This document shows positions 1 through 7,931 of a stretch of DNA of 64,000 bases, piece by piece. A model generated the notes under the pieces. The model made no database searches, had not been told where the DNA came from, and saw nothing but the letters and a program-made list of their open reading frames with translations. The translations under genes were made by a program, and so were the position numbers. This DNA comes from Streptomyces echinatus (GTDB lineage Bacteria > Actinomycetota > Actinomycetes > Streptomycetales > Streptomycetaceae): NCBI RefSeq assembly GCF_014203595.1, contig NZ_JACHJK010000005.1:464105-528104 (forward strand), given 5' to 3'. The stretch's first letter is position 1. Every line of letters starts with the position of its first letter.

Positions 1-803
1 CCATGGTGTACTCCTGCGCCTACTGGGAGGACGCCGGCACCCTGGAGTCCGCCCAGCGCGACAAGCTCGAACTGATCTGCGCCAAGCTGGGCCTGAAGGA
101 GGGGCAGCGGCTGCTGGACGTCGGCTGCGGCTGGGGCTCCATGGCCATCCACGCGGCCCGCGAGCACGGGGTGAGCGTCCTCGGGGTCACCCTGTCCCAG
201 GAACAGGCGGCGTACGCCCGCAAGCGCGTCGCCGACGAGGGGCTGACCGACCGGGTGGAGATCAGGGTCCAGGACTACCGGGACGTCGCGGACGGCCCCT
301 TCGACGCGATCTCCTCCATCGGCATGGCCGAACACGTCGGCGCCGAACGCTACCTGGAGTACGCCCGCCGGCTGTACGCCCTGCTGGGTCCCGGCGGCCG
401 GCTGCTCAACCACCAGATCGCCCGCCGCCCGCAGCGGGACGAGACGGCGTACGAGGTGGACGCGTTCATCGACGCCTACGTCTTCCCCGACGGCGAACTC
501 GCCCCTCTCGGCACCACCGTCACCCAGCTGGAGCACGCCGGGTTCGAGGTCCGTGACGTGGAGTCCCTCCGCGAGCACTACGCCCGCACGCTGCGCGGCT
601 GGGTGGCCAATCTGGAGGCCGGCTGGGGCCGGGCGGCCGGGCTCGCCGGGCCGAACCGGGCCCGCGTCTGGCGGCTGTACATGGCCGCCTGCGCCCTCGC
701 CTTCGAGCACAACCGCATCGGCGTCAACCAGGTCCTGGCGGTCCGCGCCCCGGAGTCCGGCGCCTCGGGACTGCCGCTGCGGGCCCGCACCTGGCACGCC
801 TGA
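1..803 (+). CDS. Cyclopropane-fatty-acyl-phospholipid synthase-like methyltransferase, C-terminal part
   Basis: SAM-dependent methyltransferase of the CFA synthase family. Known members add a methylene bridge to unsaturated acyl chains of membrane phospholipids. The visible part is about 267 residues; full-length members are about 400, so the N-terminus lies before the window. The family start of the catalytic domain, YSCAYW, is at residues 3-8, and the SAM-binding glycine motif LLDVGCGWGSM is near residue 37. A GMAEHVG segment follows near 106, where the family usually has a bicarbonate-binding glutamate. The ATG at position 3 is probably internal. The gene converges on the ABC exporter downstream across a shared hairpin. 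Substrate specificity cannot be read from the sequence. Confidence 0.85.
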   Translation, partial: MVYSCAYWEDAGTLESAQRDKLELICAKLGLKEGQRLLDVGCGWGSMAIHAAREHGVSVLGVTLSQEQAAYARKRVADEGLTDRVEIRVQDYRDVADGPFDAISSIGMAEHVGAERYLEYARRLYALLGPGGRLLNHQIARRPQRDETAYEVDAFIDAYVFPDGELAPLGTTVTQLEHAGFEVRDVESLREHYARTLRGWVANLEAGWGRAAGLAGPNRARVWRLYMAACALAFEHNRIGVNQVLAVRAPESGASGLPLRARTWHA

Positions 804-828
804 CGGCCGGCACCGCCCCGGAACGACG

Positions 829-859
829 AAAGGGGGCCCCGCGGTCGCGGGGGCCCCTT
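829..859. terminator. Convergent hairpin terminator
   Basis: A long GC stem, AAGGGG...CCCCGCG paired with CGCGGGG...CCCCTT around a short loop with a single G-G mismatch. It lies between the stop codons of the two convergent genes and probably serves both strands. Confidence 0.65.
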
Positions 860-883
860 CCGGTCGGCGTACCGTCCGTACGG

Positions 884-3412
884 CTACTCGGCCTTGATGG
901 CCGCCAGCATGTTCAGCCGGGCGGCACGGCGGGCCGGCCACAGCGCGGCCAGGACGCCGACCCCACCCGCCAGCAGCAGGAAGACCGCCATCCGGCCCCA
1001 GGGCAGGACCAGTTCGTACGTCGGCATCTTCGTGCCCAGCAGCTCGCCCGCCGCCCAGCCGAAGAACACGCCCAGCCCGATGCCCAGCACACCGCCGAAC
1101 AGGGAGATCACCAGGGACTCCAGGCGGACCATCCGCTTGACCGCCCTGCGCTCCAGGCCGATCGCGCGGAGCATGCCGATCTCCTGCGCACGCTCGAAGA
1201 CGGACATCGCCAGGGTGTTGATGACGCCGAGCACGGCCACGATCACCGCCATGCCGAGCAGGCCGTAGACCAGGTTCAGCATCAGCGTGAACATCTTCGC
1301 GATCTCGTCGGAGATGTCCTGCTTGTCCTGGACCTTGATCGCCGGGTTGGAGCCGAGGACCTTCTCCAGCCCGTCCTTGGCCGAGTCGGAGGCGCCGTCC
1401 GCGGTCTTGACCATGACCTGCATGTCGGCCGGGTCGGTCAGGTGCGGGGTGAGGACCTTGTTGTCGAGGAGGATGCCGTTGAGCATGTCGTTGCCCTCGT
1501 ACACCCCTGCGACGGTCAGCCGCTGTGCCTTGCCGTCCTCGAAGTGCGCGGTGAACTGCGAGCCGGGCTTCCAGCCGTGGTCCTTGGCCCGGTCCTCGTC
1601 CACGACGACCCGGGTGCCGCCCACCGAGAAGGAGCCGTCGGTCACCTTCAGGTCCGTCAGCTTGCCGATGGCCGCGCCGTCGACGCCGGTCAGGAACTCG
1701 GTCGAGCCGTCGATGCGGGACTCACCGTTGCGCAGCGGGCTGCTGTCGGTGACACCGTCGGCGCCGGCGAGCTTCCGCGCCACGTCGGGGGAGAGCGGGC
1801 CGCGGTTGGCCATCGAGACGACGTAGTCGGCGCGGATCGCCGAGCTGGCCATCTTGTCGATCGAGGTCTGCAGGCTGCCCGCCATCACCGTCATGCCGGT
1901 GATCAGGGTCAGCCCGATCATCAGGGCGGAGGCGGTGGCCGCCGTACGGCGCGGGTTGCGCACCGAGTTCTGCCGGGCCAGCTTGCCCGACACCCCGAAG
2001 ACGCGCAGCACCGGCGAGGCGGCGGCGATCAGCGGGCGGGACAGCAGCGGGGTCAGCACGAACACGCCGATGATGAGCAGGACCGCGCCGATGCCCATCG
2101 CGGCCTGGCCGGTGTCGGTGGCCATCCCGGTGCCCGCGAGGACCACCGCGACGCCGGCCGCCGCGAACAGCGAGCCCAGGGTGTTGCGCAGCACCAGCGA
2201 CTTGGTCGTGGCCTTGGCGTGCACGCTGCTCATCGCCGCGACCGGCGGGATCTTCGCGGCCCGGCGGCCGGGCAGCCACGCGGCCAGCATGGTGATGAGG
2301 ATGCCGACCGCCAGGGCGGTCGCCACCGTGCCGGGGCTGATCACCAGCGGACCGTCGGGCAGGCTCGCGCCGAAGGAGCCCAGCAGGGAGCGCAGGCCCG
2401 CGCCGATGCCGACACCGGCGGCCAGACCGGTCACACCGGCGACCGTGCCGACCGCGAACGCCTCGATGAGCACGGAGCGGGTGACCTGGCGGCGGGAGGC
2501 GCCGACCGCCCGCATCAGGGCCAGTTCCCGGGTGCGCTGGGCGACCAGCATGGTGAAGGTGTTGGCGATGATGAACGTGCCGACGAACAGGGCGATACCG
2601 GCGAACACCAGCAGGGCCTGCTTCAGACCGCTCATGGACGAGGAGATCGCCTCGGCCTGGTCGTCGGCGAGCCGCCGGCCGGTGGTGGTGTCCACGAGCT
2701 TGGCGGGCAGGGCCTTGTCCAGCCGGGCCTTGAGCGCCGCCTGGCCGGTGCCGGCCGCGGCCTGCACGTCGATCTCGTCGTACGTGCCCTTCTTGCCGAA
2801 GAGGGCCTGCGCGGTCGGCGTGTCGAACAGGGTGAGGCTGCCGCCCGCGGCCACGTTGCCGTCGTCGGTGGTGAAGATGCCGCTGACCACCGGGGTGAGG
2901 ACCGGGCCGTCGACGGAGAGGCGCACGGTGTCGCCGACGTTGTAGCCGGCCCGCTTCGCGGTCTCGGAGTCGAGCAGCACCTCGCCCTTGCCGCGCGGGG
3001 CGTGGCCGTCGACCAGCGGGTAACGGGGGTCCTTCGCCCCCCAGTAGTTGCCGCCGGCGGACTGCCAGTCGCCGCCGACGAGCTTGCCGTCCTGGTCGGC
3101 GACGGCGGTGAAGCCGGTGACCACACCGGTCGCGGAGGCGGCACCGGGGACCTCGGCGGCCCTGTCGAGCAGGGCCTGGGTCAGCTCGGCGGACTTGCCG
3201 ACCTTGTTGCCCTCGGAGTCCTGGTACTCGGGCCGTACGGCGACGTCGACCCGTTCGAAGCCCTTGGCGGAGCTCTTCTGGTAGGCGTCGGAGATGGTGT
3301 TGGTGAAGACCAGCGTCCCGGCGACGAACGCCACGCCGAGCATGACGGCGAGCACGGTCATCAGGAGCCGGGCCTTGTGCGCGAGGACGTTGCGCAGGGC
3401 GGTGCGGAACAT
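884..3412 (-). CDS. FtsX/MacB-type ABC transporter permease
   Basis: Integral membrane permease of 842 residues, the permease half of an ABC system with the gene at 3412-4182. It has an N-terminal membrane anchor (LLMTVLAVMLGVAFVAGTL), a large extracytoplasmic domain to about residue 260, and a first FtsX block of membrane helices around 265-400 that contains the RTRELALMRAVGASRRQV motif. A second extracytoplasmic domain and a second FtsX block at the C-terminus (FERAQEIGMLRAIGLERRAV) follow. This duplicated layout is typical of actinobacterial exporters that extract lipids, peptides or drugs. The start codon overlaps the ATPase stop by one base (TGATG), so translation is coupled. The substrate is unknown. 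Confidence 0.9.
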   Translation of the reverse strand: MFRTALRNVLAHKARLLMTVLAVMLGVAFVAGTLVFTNTISDAYQKSSAKGFERVDVAVRPEYQDSEGNKVGKSAELTQALLDRAAEVPGAASATGVVTGFTAVADQDGKLVGGDWQSAGGNYWGAKDPRYPLVDGHAPRGKGEVLLDSETAKRAGYNVGDTVRLSVDGPVLTPVVSGIFTTDDGNVAAGGSLTLFDTPTAQALFGKKGTYDEIDVQAAAGTGQAALKARLDKALPAKLVDTTTGRRLADDQAEAISSSMSGLKQALLVFAGIALFVGTFIIANTFTMLVAQRTRELALMRAVGASRRQVTRSVLIEAFAVGTVAGVTGLAAGVGIGAGLRSLLGSFGASLPDGPLVISPGTVATALAVGILITMLAAWLPGRRAAKIPPVAAMSSVHAKATTKSLVLRNTLGSLFAAAGVAVVLAGTGMATDTGQAAMGIGAVLLIIGVFVLTPLLSRPLIAAASPVLRVFGVSGKLARQNSVRNPRRTAATASALMIGLTLITGMTVMAGSLQTSIDKMASSAIRADYVVSMANRGPLSPDVARKLAGADGVTDSSPLRNGESRIDGSTEFLTGVDGAAIGKLTDLKVTDGSFSVGGTRVVVDEDRAKDHGWKPGSQFTAHFEDGKAQRLTVAGVYEGNDMLNGILLDNKVLTPHLTDPADMQVMVKTADGASDSAKDGLEKVLGSNPAIKVQDKQDISDEIAKMFTLMLNLVYGLLGMAVIVAVLGVINTLAMSVFERAQEIGMLRAIGLERRAVKRMVRLESLVISLFGGVLGIGLGVFFGWAAGELLGTKMPTYELVLPWGRMAVFLLLAGGVGVLAALWPARRAARLNMLAAIKAE

Positions 3413-4182
3413 CAGCTGGTACGGCCCTTCGCGTCGAACTGCTTCATCAGGTCGAGGACGGAGTCGGCGGTGGGGCCGTATATCTCGTCGACGATCCGGC
3501 CGTCGGCGAGGAAGACGACGCGGTCGGCATAGGCGGCGGCCACCGGGTCGTGGGTCACCATGACCACCGTCTGGCCCAGTTCGCGCACGGAGTTGCGCAG
3601 GAAGCCGAGGACCTCGGCGCCGGAGCGGGAGTCCAGGTTTCCGGTGGGCTCGTCACCGAAGATGATGTCGGGCCGGGAGGCGAGGGCACGGGCGACGGCG
3701 ACACGCTGCTGCTGGCCGCCGGAGAGCTGGGAGGGCCGGTGACCGAGCCGTCCGGACAGCCCGACCATCTGGATGACCTGGTCCAGCCACGCCTTGTCCG
3801 CCTTGCGGCCGGCGATGTCCATCGGGAGGGTGATGTTCTCCAGCGCGGTCAGCGTCGGCAGCAGGTTGAACGCCTGGAAGATGAAGCCGATCTTGTCCCG
3901 GCGCAACTTGGTGAGCTGCTTGTCCTTCAACTTGCCCAGCTCGGTGTCGCCGATGCGCACCGACCCGGAGGAGAACGTGTCCAGACCGGCCACGCAGTGC
4001 ATCAGCGTGGACTTGCCGGAGCCGGACGGTCCCATGATCGCGGTGAACTCGGCCTGCCGGAAGTCGACCGAGACCCGGTCCAGGGCGACCACCCGGGTCT
4101 CACCCTGCCCGTAGATCTTCGACAGCTCCGTGGCGCGTGCGGCCACGGCGGTGGTCCGGCCGGCGGTGGGTGTGGTGGTCAC
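3412..4182 (-). CDS. ABC transporter ATP-binding protein (LolD/MacB type)
   Basis: ATPase of 256 residues that powers the adjacent FtsX-type permease. Visible motifs are Walker A GPSGSGKST near residue 50, the Q-loop in FIFQAFNLLP, the ABC signature LSGGQQQRVAVARAL, Walker B IIFGDEPTGNLDS and the switch histidine in VMVTHDP. The NLLPTLTALEN stretch is characteristic of the LolD/MacB/FtsE branch. The start is GTG, preceded by an AGGAG ribosome binding site. The gene is first in a two-gene operon and translationally coupled to the permease. A 412-bp gap separates it from bldA, which is transcribed the other way. Confidence 0.93.
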   Translation of the reverse strand: MTTTPTAGRTTAVAARATELSKIYGQGETRVVALDRVSVDFRQAEFTAIMGPSGSGKSTLMHCVAGLDTFSSGSVRIGDTELGKLKDKQLTKLRRDKIGFIFQAFNLLPTLTALENITLPMDIAGRKADKAWLDQVIQMVGLSGRLGHRPSQLSGGQQQRVAVARALASRPDIIFGDEPTGNLDSRSGAEVLGFLRNSVRELGQTVVMVTHDPVAAAYADRVVFLADGRIVDEIYGPTADSVLDLMKQFDAKGRTS

Positions 4183-4594
4183 GGGGCGGTGCTCCTGTCG
4201 GGACGGCGTGTGTTCCTGCGGACCGTTCCATCGTCCCGGCGCGGGGCGCGCGTGTAGTCAGTCGCTGTTCCGGTTCCGAGGGGCGACTGGGGTCGGACAG
4301 GAGGCCGCCGCGTCATACCTGGGGAGGACGGCCGACCCCGAGAGGGCGTCGGCGCCGAATGCCCCGCCGGGTGTCAAGAACCGGTGGACCGCCCTCGTTC
4401 GGGCGGTGAAATTCCGTCATTTCACGTACGCGGACACTTCCGCCCCGTCAGGCTATTGGCAAGTGCGGATGGCGCGTTCCGGGGGCTGATGCACCCTCAG
4501 ACGTCAATAAAATAAGACAACATCGGTCCACCCTGCCGCTGTTCGGGGGATGGGTCCCGATAGGCTCGGAACCTCGTTGCGGAGCCCATGGCCT
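4183..4594. other. Intergenic region carrying the divergent ABC-operon and bldA promoters
   Basis: No convincing gene is visible. The right half is unusually A+T rich for this genome (around 4507-4520) and must contain the bldA promoter. A possible -10 hexamer TAGGCT sits at 4561-4566, about 29 bp before the mature tRNA 5' end. The -35 is not clear. The left end contains the 5' leader of the ABC ATPase gene. Confidence 0.5.
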
Positions 4595-4678
4595 GCCCGG
4601 ATGGTGGAATGCAGACACGGCGAGCTTAAACCTCGCTGCCCCTTCGCGGGCGTGCCGGTTCGAGTCCGGCTCCGGGCA
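4595..4678 (+). tRNA. bldA: tRNA-Leu (anticodon UAA), the bldA tRNA
   Basis: An 84-nt class II tRNA without an encoded CCA. The acceptor stem GCCCGGA pairs with TCCGGGC and the discriminator is A. The anticodon stem GCGAG/CTCGC encloses the loop CTTAAAC, giving anticodon TAA at 4627-4629. A long variable arm (TGCCCCTTCGCGGGCG) and T-arm GGTTCGAGTCC follow. It therefore reads the rare UUA codon. In Streptomyces this is the single developmental tRNA bldA, needed for aerial growth and antibiotic production through TTA-containing regulators. No in-frame TTA codon was noticed in the annotated genes of this window on a visual scan. The 3' side is followed by integrase debris, consistent with use of the gene as an attachment site. 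Confidence 0.96.
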
Positions 4679-4707
4679 CTGGATCAAAAACGCGTCTGCC
4701 CCGCACG

Positions 4708-4735
4708 AACGGCCCGGAGGGGCCGTTTCGTGTTT
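4708..4735 (+). terminator. Terminator downstream of bldA
   Basis: A perfect 8-bp stem AACGGCCC/GGGCCGTT with tetraloop GGAG, followed by a T-rich tail (TTCGTGTTT). It begins 30 bases after the tRNA 3' end and is a good rho-independent terminator for the bldA transcript. Confidence 0.75.
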
Positions 4736-4782
4736 CCCGAACGGGCGCACCGCGGGCGCACGGTGGTCTACGGTGCCCTGCC

Positions 4783-4863
4783 ATGGCGCATGTCGCGAAG
4801 CGGAAGAACGCCGACGGGGAGATCACCAGCTACCACGTGAAGTGGCGGCTGCGGAGGCCGTGA
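4783..4863 (+). pseudogene. Remnant of an integrase N-terminus next to bldA
   Basis: A 26-codon frame starting at ATG and ending at TGA encodes a peptide beginning MAHVAKRKNADGEITSYHVK and ending WRLRRP. The pattern of a short basic start, a K/R-rich turn and Y-x-V-x-W-R-x resembles the first strand pair of actinobacterial tyrosine integrases (pSAM2 type). It stops at once, with no catalytic domain. It lies about 100 bp after the 3' end of bldA, where a tRNA-targeting element would place its integrase gene. I read it as what is left after deletion of an integrative element. The similarity is by eye only and the fragment is short. Confidence 0.5.
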
Positions 4864-4920
4864 GGGCCGGGCATGGGCAGCACAACGAGCCCGGTATCCG
4901 GGTGCCGTGAGGCATGCCCC

Positions 4921-5133
4921 CTACGGTACGGGCGGGGGCTGACACCCCCGCCCGACCGGATCACGCGTATGCGGCTGCCAGCTCCGGGCGCGCTCGTCGA
5001 GGTCGACGGCGGCCTGGATGCCGCGCCGCTCGAACACCTGGTCCGTCAGAGTGCGGATGGCGTCGTTGAGGTCGTCCCGAGTGGGGGAGGACTGAGTGCC
5101 CGGCAGCCGAAGGGAGTTGGCCGTACACCCACG
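4921..5133 (-). other. Coding-like fragment, unrecognised
   Basis: An open frame of 71 codons on the minus strand with no good start codon. It contains a hydrophilic, probably helical segment (DDLNDAIRTLTDQVFERRG) followed by IQAAVDLDERARSW, with protein-like composition. The frame is closed upstream by TAA at 5134-5136. I do not recognise a family. It may be a start-less remnant of the same decayed element as its neighbours, or a small protein using a CTG or TTG start (for example CTG at 5104-5106). Confidence 0.3.
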
Positions 5134-5167
5134 TTAAGGGCGTGGTCTGACAGTGCCCGTATCCCGA

Positions 5168-5764
5168 TCACGGCTCGCGCCGTGGCTCACCGAGGGCGGC
5201 CCGCAGCCAGTCCAGGGAGCCGGTTTCGAGTACGGCGTCCGCCAGGGCCTGGCCGCTCTTGGTGGTGATCCGGCCCCGGGAGTTGTCGATCCACCGCTGT
5301 ACGTCGGCGTAGCCCTGGGCGCGGTACTCCAGGCCCTGGATCATGCACTCCAGCTTGTCGGCGTCCCGGGCGCAGACGGCCTCCGGGCTTTCCTTTGCTT
5401 CGTACTCGCCGACCAGTGCGCGGATGGCGCCGGCCAGGCCCTCGGGCATTCCGGCGACCTGGTCGGCGGTGATGTCGCGCGGGTCCGCCTCGCCCTTGGT
5501 GTACCGCTTGCCCAGGTGGTTGACGTCGCCGGTGCGGGTCTCCTGGGAGTCGTGCCACACGGCGAGGAATGCGGCGCGTGCCGGGTCGGCGCCTTCCAGT
5601 TGGGCGATGATCGAGGCGATGAGGGCGGTGCGCCAGGAGTGGTCGGCCACGGACTCCGGGTCCTTGATCCCGGCCATCCACCAGCCGCTGCGCCTGGTGT
5701 TCTTGAGCGTCCCGGCCTCGTACAGGAAGCGCGCTACCGCAGTCAGCTCCTGGTCCTCGGACAC
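5168..5764 (-). CDS. HD-domain hydrolase (YfbR/HDDC2-like)
   Basis: Protein of 198 residues. The HD metal-binding signature is visible: a histidine in SVADHSWRTAL near residue 41, the paired residues in AVWHDSQETRTGD near 70, and a later aspartate in ARDADKLECM. The family includes 5'-deoxynucleotidases and other phosphohydrolases, so a nucleotide phosphatase role is plausible but the substrate is unproven. The GTG start at 5764 has a strong AGGAGG site. Only 13 bp separate it from the stop of the XRE-regulator remnant upstream, so the two were one operon. In Streptomyces such HD proteins are often found beside XRE/TPR regulators. Confidence 0.75.
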   Translation of the reverse strand: MSEDQELTAVARFLYEAGTLKNTRRSGWWMAGIKDPESVADHSWRTALIASIIAQLEGADPARAAFLAVWHDSQETRTGDVNHLGKRYTKGEADPRDITADQVAGMPEGLAGAIRALVGEYEAKESPEAVCARDADKLECMIQGLEYRAQGYADVQRWIDNSRGRITTKSGQALADAVLETGSLDWLRAALGEPRREP

Positions 5765-5777
5765 CGTGGGCCTCCTC

Positions 5778-6509
5778 TCACGCCTCGGTGAGGCGGATCG
5801 CGTACCGGATGCTCTCCAATTCCCGCCGCGCGCGCGACGAGAGGCCTCGGCTATCCAGCATGATCGGAAGCCGTTCGTGTAGGGCGTGGGCGGCCTGGCC
5901 GGACCGGAGCAGGTTGGGGCGTGCTTGGAGCAGTGCCCACACGCTGTGGATGTTGAGGTCCACGTAGCCGTGCTGGGGGGCGATACCGGCCACGAGGTGG
6001 GCGAGCAGCTTGTCCCCGTGCCAGTGGCCCAGGGAGCCGTTCGCGATGAAGTCGTCCGAGAGTTGGGGGACGGGTGCCTCGCCCACCCAGTACGCCCAGT
6101 ACGCCAGGTTCGCGGCCTCGCCGGGGTCGTCGTCCCGGAGGGAGGTGTCGATGAAGTGGGCCATGCGGTCCCGGTCGCCGTGTCGGGCGGCGACGGCGGC
6201 CACGGAGCGGTTGTTGAGCCAGGCCGTCAGCCAGTCGTCAGGGCGTTCGGTGCGCTGCTGGTGGGCCAGCCAGCCGGCGGTTTCCGCCTCCCGGTCGTAG
6301 CCGGACAGGTAGAGGGCCTGGCGGCGCAGTAGGAACTGGTCGGCGCCGCGCGCCTGCTCGGCGGTGGCTCGCATGCGGCGGAAGAAAGCGGCCCGCTCGG
6401 TGGCGGTGAGTCGGGGGCCGGACGGGGCGGGGCCGCGGCGGGCGCGGGTGGGCCGAGGTAGGGCGCGGACCCCCGCGACCGTTGACAGCGGCGCCGTGCG
6501 GTCGGAGAC
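5778..6509 (-). pseudogene. XRE-family regulator, C-terminal half only
   Basis: The translated frame has the helical C-terminal ligand/TPR-like domain of Streptomyces XRE regulators. Recognisable segments are WLTAWLNNRSVAAVAARHGD, ANLAYWAYWVGEAPVPQLSD and HGYVDLNIHSVWALL. An internal ATG at 6374 would give 198 residues, but protein-like sequence continues upstream to about 6415. The frame then runs to a stop at 6510-6512 with no usable start and no helix-turn-helix. Full-length members are about 400 residues, so the DNA-binding half has been lost. It lies directly upstream of the HD hydrolase. It could still be expressed as a truncated protein. Confidence 0.6.
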
Positions 6510-6523
6510 TCACGTCCAGAAGT

Positions 6524-6543
6524 TGGTGAAGAAAAGTTCACCA
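6524..6543. promoter_or_regulatory. Candidate operator upstream of the 4-hydroxybenzoate hydroxylase gene
   Basis: A perfect 7-bp inverted repeat, TGGTGAA-gaaaag-TTCACCA, 64 bp before the pobA-like start codon. A second GTTC...GAAC pair overlaps it to 6550. The size and spacing suit an IclR- or MarR-type regulator such as PobR. No regulator gene for it is present in the window. Confidence 0.5.
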
Positions 6544-6607
6544 GGCGAACAAGGTTCCGTCCGGGGGGAGTCCTTGCGGCGGGACGCGGCAGGGGAGGGG
6601 GCGACCG

Positions 6608-7783
6608 ATGCGCACCACCGTCGGGATCATCGGAGCGGGACCGGCCGGTCTGCTGCTCGCGCGGCTGCTGCACCGCGCCGGCGTCGACTCGGTCGTCCTG
6701 GAGAGCCGCGACCGCGCCTACGTCGAGCGACGGCAGCGGGCCGGGATCCTGGAGCAGGGCACGGCCGACGCACTGCGCGCCGCCGGGGCCGGGGAGCGGA
6801 TGGACCGTGAGGGACTGCGGCACGACGGGATCGAGCTGCGGTTCGACCGGCACCGTCACCGGGTCGACCTCCCCGCGCTCACCGGCGGGCGGTCCGTCAC
6901 CGTCTACGCCCAGACGGAGGTCTGCAAGGACCTGATCGCGCTTCAGCTGAAGGAGGGCGGCCCGCTGCTGTTCGAGGCCGAGGCGCTGGCGGTGGAAGGG
7001 GCGGACGGCGGCCGGCCGCGGATCCCCTTCCGCCACCAGGGCCGCGAGGACGTGCTGGAGTGCGACTACGCCGTCGGCTGCGACGGCTTCCGGGGGGTGG
7101 CCCGCGAGGCCTTCCCGGCCGGCGGCCGCCGTGTCTTCGAGCGGACGTACCCCTACGCCTGGCTCGGCGTCCTCGCTGACGTCGCGCCCTCGCACGACGA
7201 ACTCGTCTACGCCCGCCACGAACGCGGCTTCGCCCTGCTGTCCATGCGCTCCCCGTCCGTCTCCCGGCTCTACCTCCAGGTGCCCGCCGGGACGGACGCC
7301 GGCCGGTGGAGCGACGAGGAGATCTGGGACGAGCTGGAGCGGCGCCTGGAGACGGACGACGACTGGCGGCTGGAGCGCGGGCCCGTCACCCAGAAGTCGG
7401 TCACCCCCATGCGCTCCTTCGTGCACGAGCCGATGCGGCACGGGCGGCTCTTCCTCGCCGGCGACGCCGCCCACATCGTGCCGCCGACCGGCGCCAAGGG
7501 GCTGAACCTCGCCGTCGGCGACGTCGTCACCCTCGCCCGGGCCCTCGTCCACGAGAAGGAGACCGGCTCCCCGGACCTGCTCGACTCCTACTCCGCGACC
7601 TGTCTGCGCCGCGTCTGGCAGACCGAGCGGTTCTCCTCCGACATGACGACGCTGCTCCACCGCGCCCCGGACGCCACCGCCTTCGACGCCCGCCTCCAGT
7701 CGGCCCGCCTGGAGCGGATCGCGTCCTCCCGCGCGGCCGAGACCGATCTGGCGGAGGCGTACACGGGGTTTCCGCTCGGTTAG
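6608..7783 (+). CDS. pobA: 4-hydroxybenzoate 3-monooxygenase
   Basis: FAD-dependent aromatic hydroxylase that converts 4-hydroxybenzoate to protocatechuate with NAD(P)H and O2, feeding the beta-ketoadipate pathway. The 391-residue length matches the family. The N-terminal FAD dinucleotide fold is GIIGAGPAGLLLARLL at residues 6-21. RQRAGILEQGT near 42-52 is typical of PobA, the second FAD motif is GCDGFRG near 158, and the GD motif is LFLAGDAAHIVPPTGAKGLN near 285. The gene stands alone; the protocatechuate-degradation genes are not in the window. A palindromic operator candidate lies upstream. Confidence 0.9.
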   Translation: MRTTVGIIGAGPAGLLLARLLHRAGVDSVVLESRDRAYVERRQRAGILEQGTADALRAAGAGERMDREGLRHDGIELRFDRHRHRVDLPALTGGRSVTVYAQTEVCKDLIALQLKEGGPLLFEAEALAVEGADGGRPRIPFRHQGREDVLECDYAVGCDGFRGVAREAFPAGGRRVFERTYPYAWLGVLADVAPSHDELVYARHERGFALLSMRSPSVSRLYLQVPAGTDAGRWSDEEIWDELERRLETDDDWRLERGPVTQKSVTPMRSFVHEPMRHGRLFLAGDAAHIVPPTGAKGLNLAVGDVVTLARALVHEKETGSPDLLDSYSATCLRRVWQTERFSSDMTTLLHRAPDATAFDARLQSARLERIASSRAAETDLAEAYTGFPLG

Positions 7784-7931
7784 CCGTCCGGCCATGGCCG
7801 GGAATGGGACGTGCGCGTAGCGTGTTGCGCAGCACGGCAGGGGAAAGATCCTCCTCAGGTACCATGGTCGATCCTTTGCCAATCCATTACTCTTGAGCCA
7901 AGACTGCACTCGGCAGTCATGGAGGAGCGAA

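Noticed and set aside
1442..3532. A 696-codon open frame opposite the ABC permease gene
   Set aside because: It mirrors the third-position GC bias of the real gene, is Gly/Arg/His/Gln-rich and has no recognisable motif.
7788..7801. The perfect palindrome CCGGCCATGGCCGG after pobA as a terminator
   Set aside because: It has no loop or T tail, and such GC palindromes are common by chance here; not listed as a feature.
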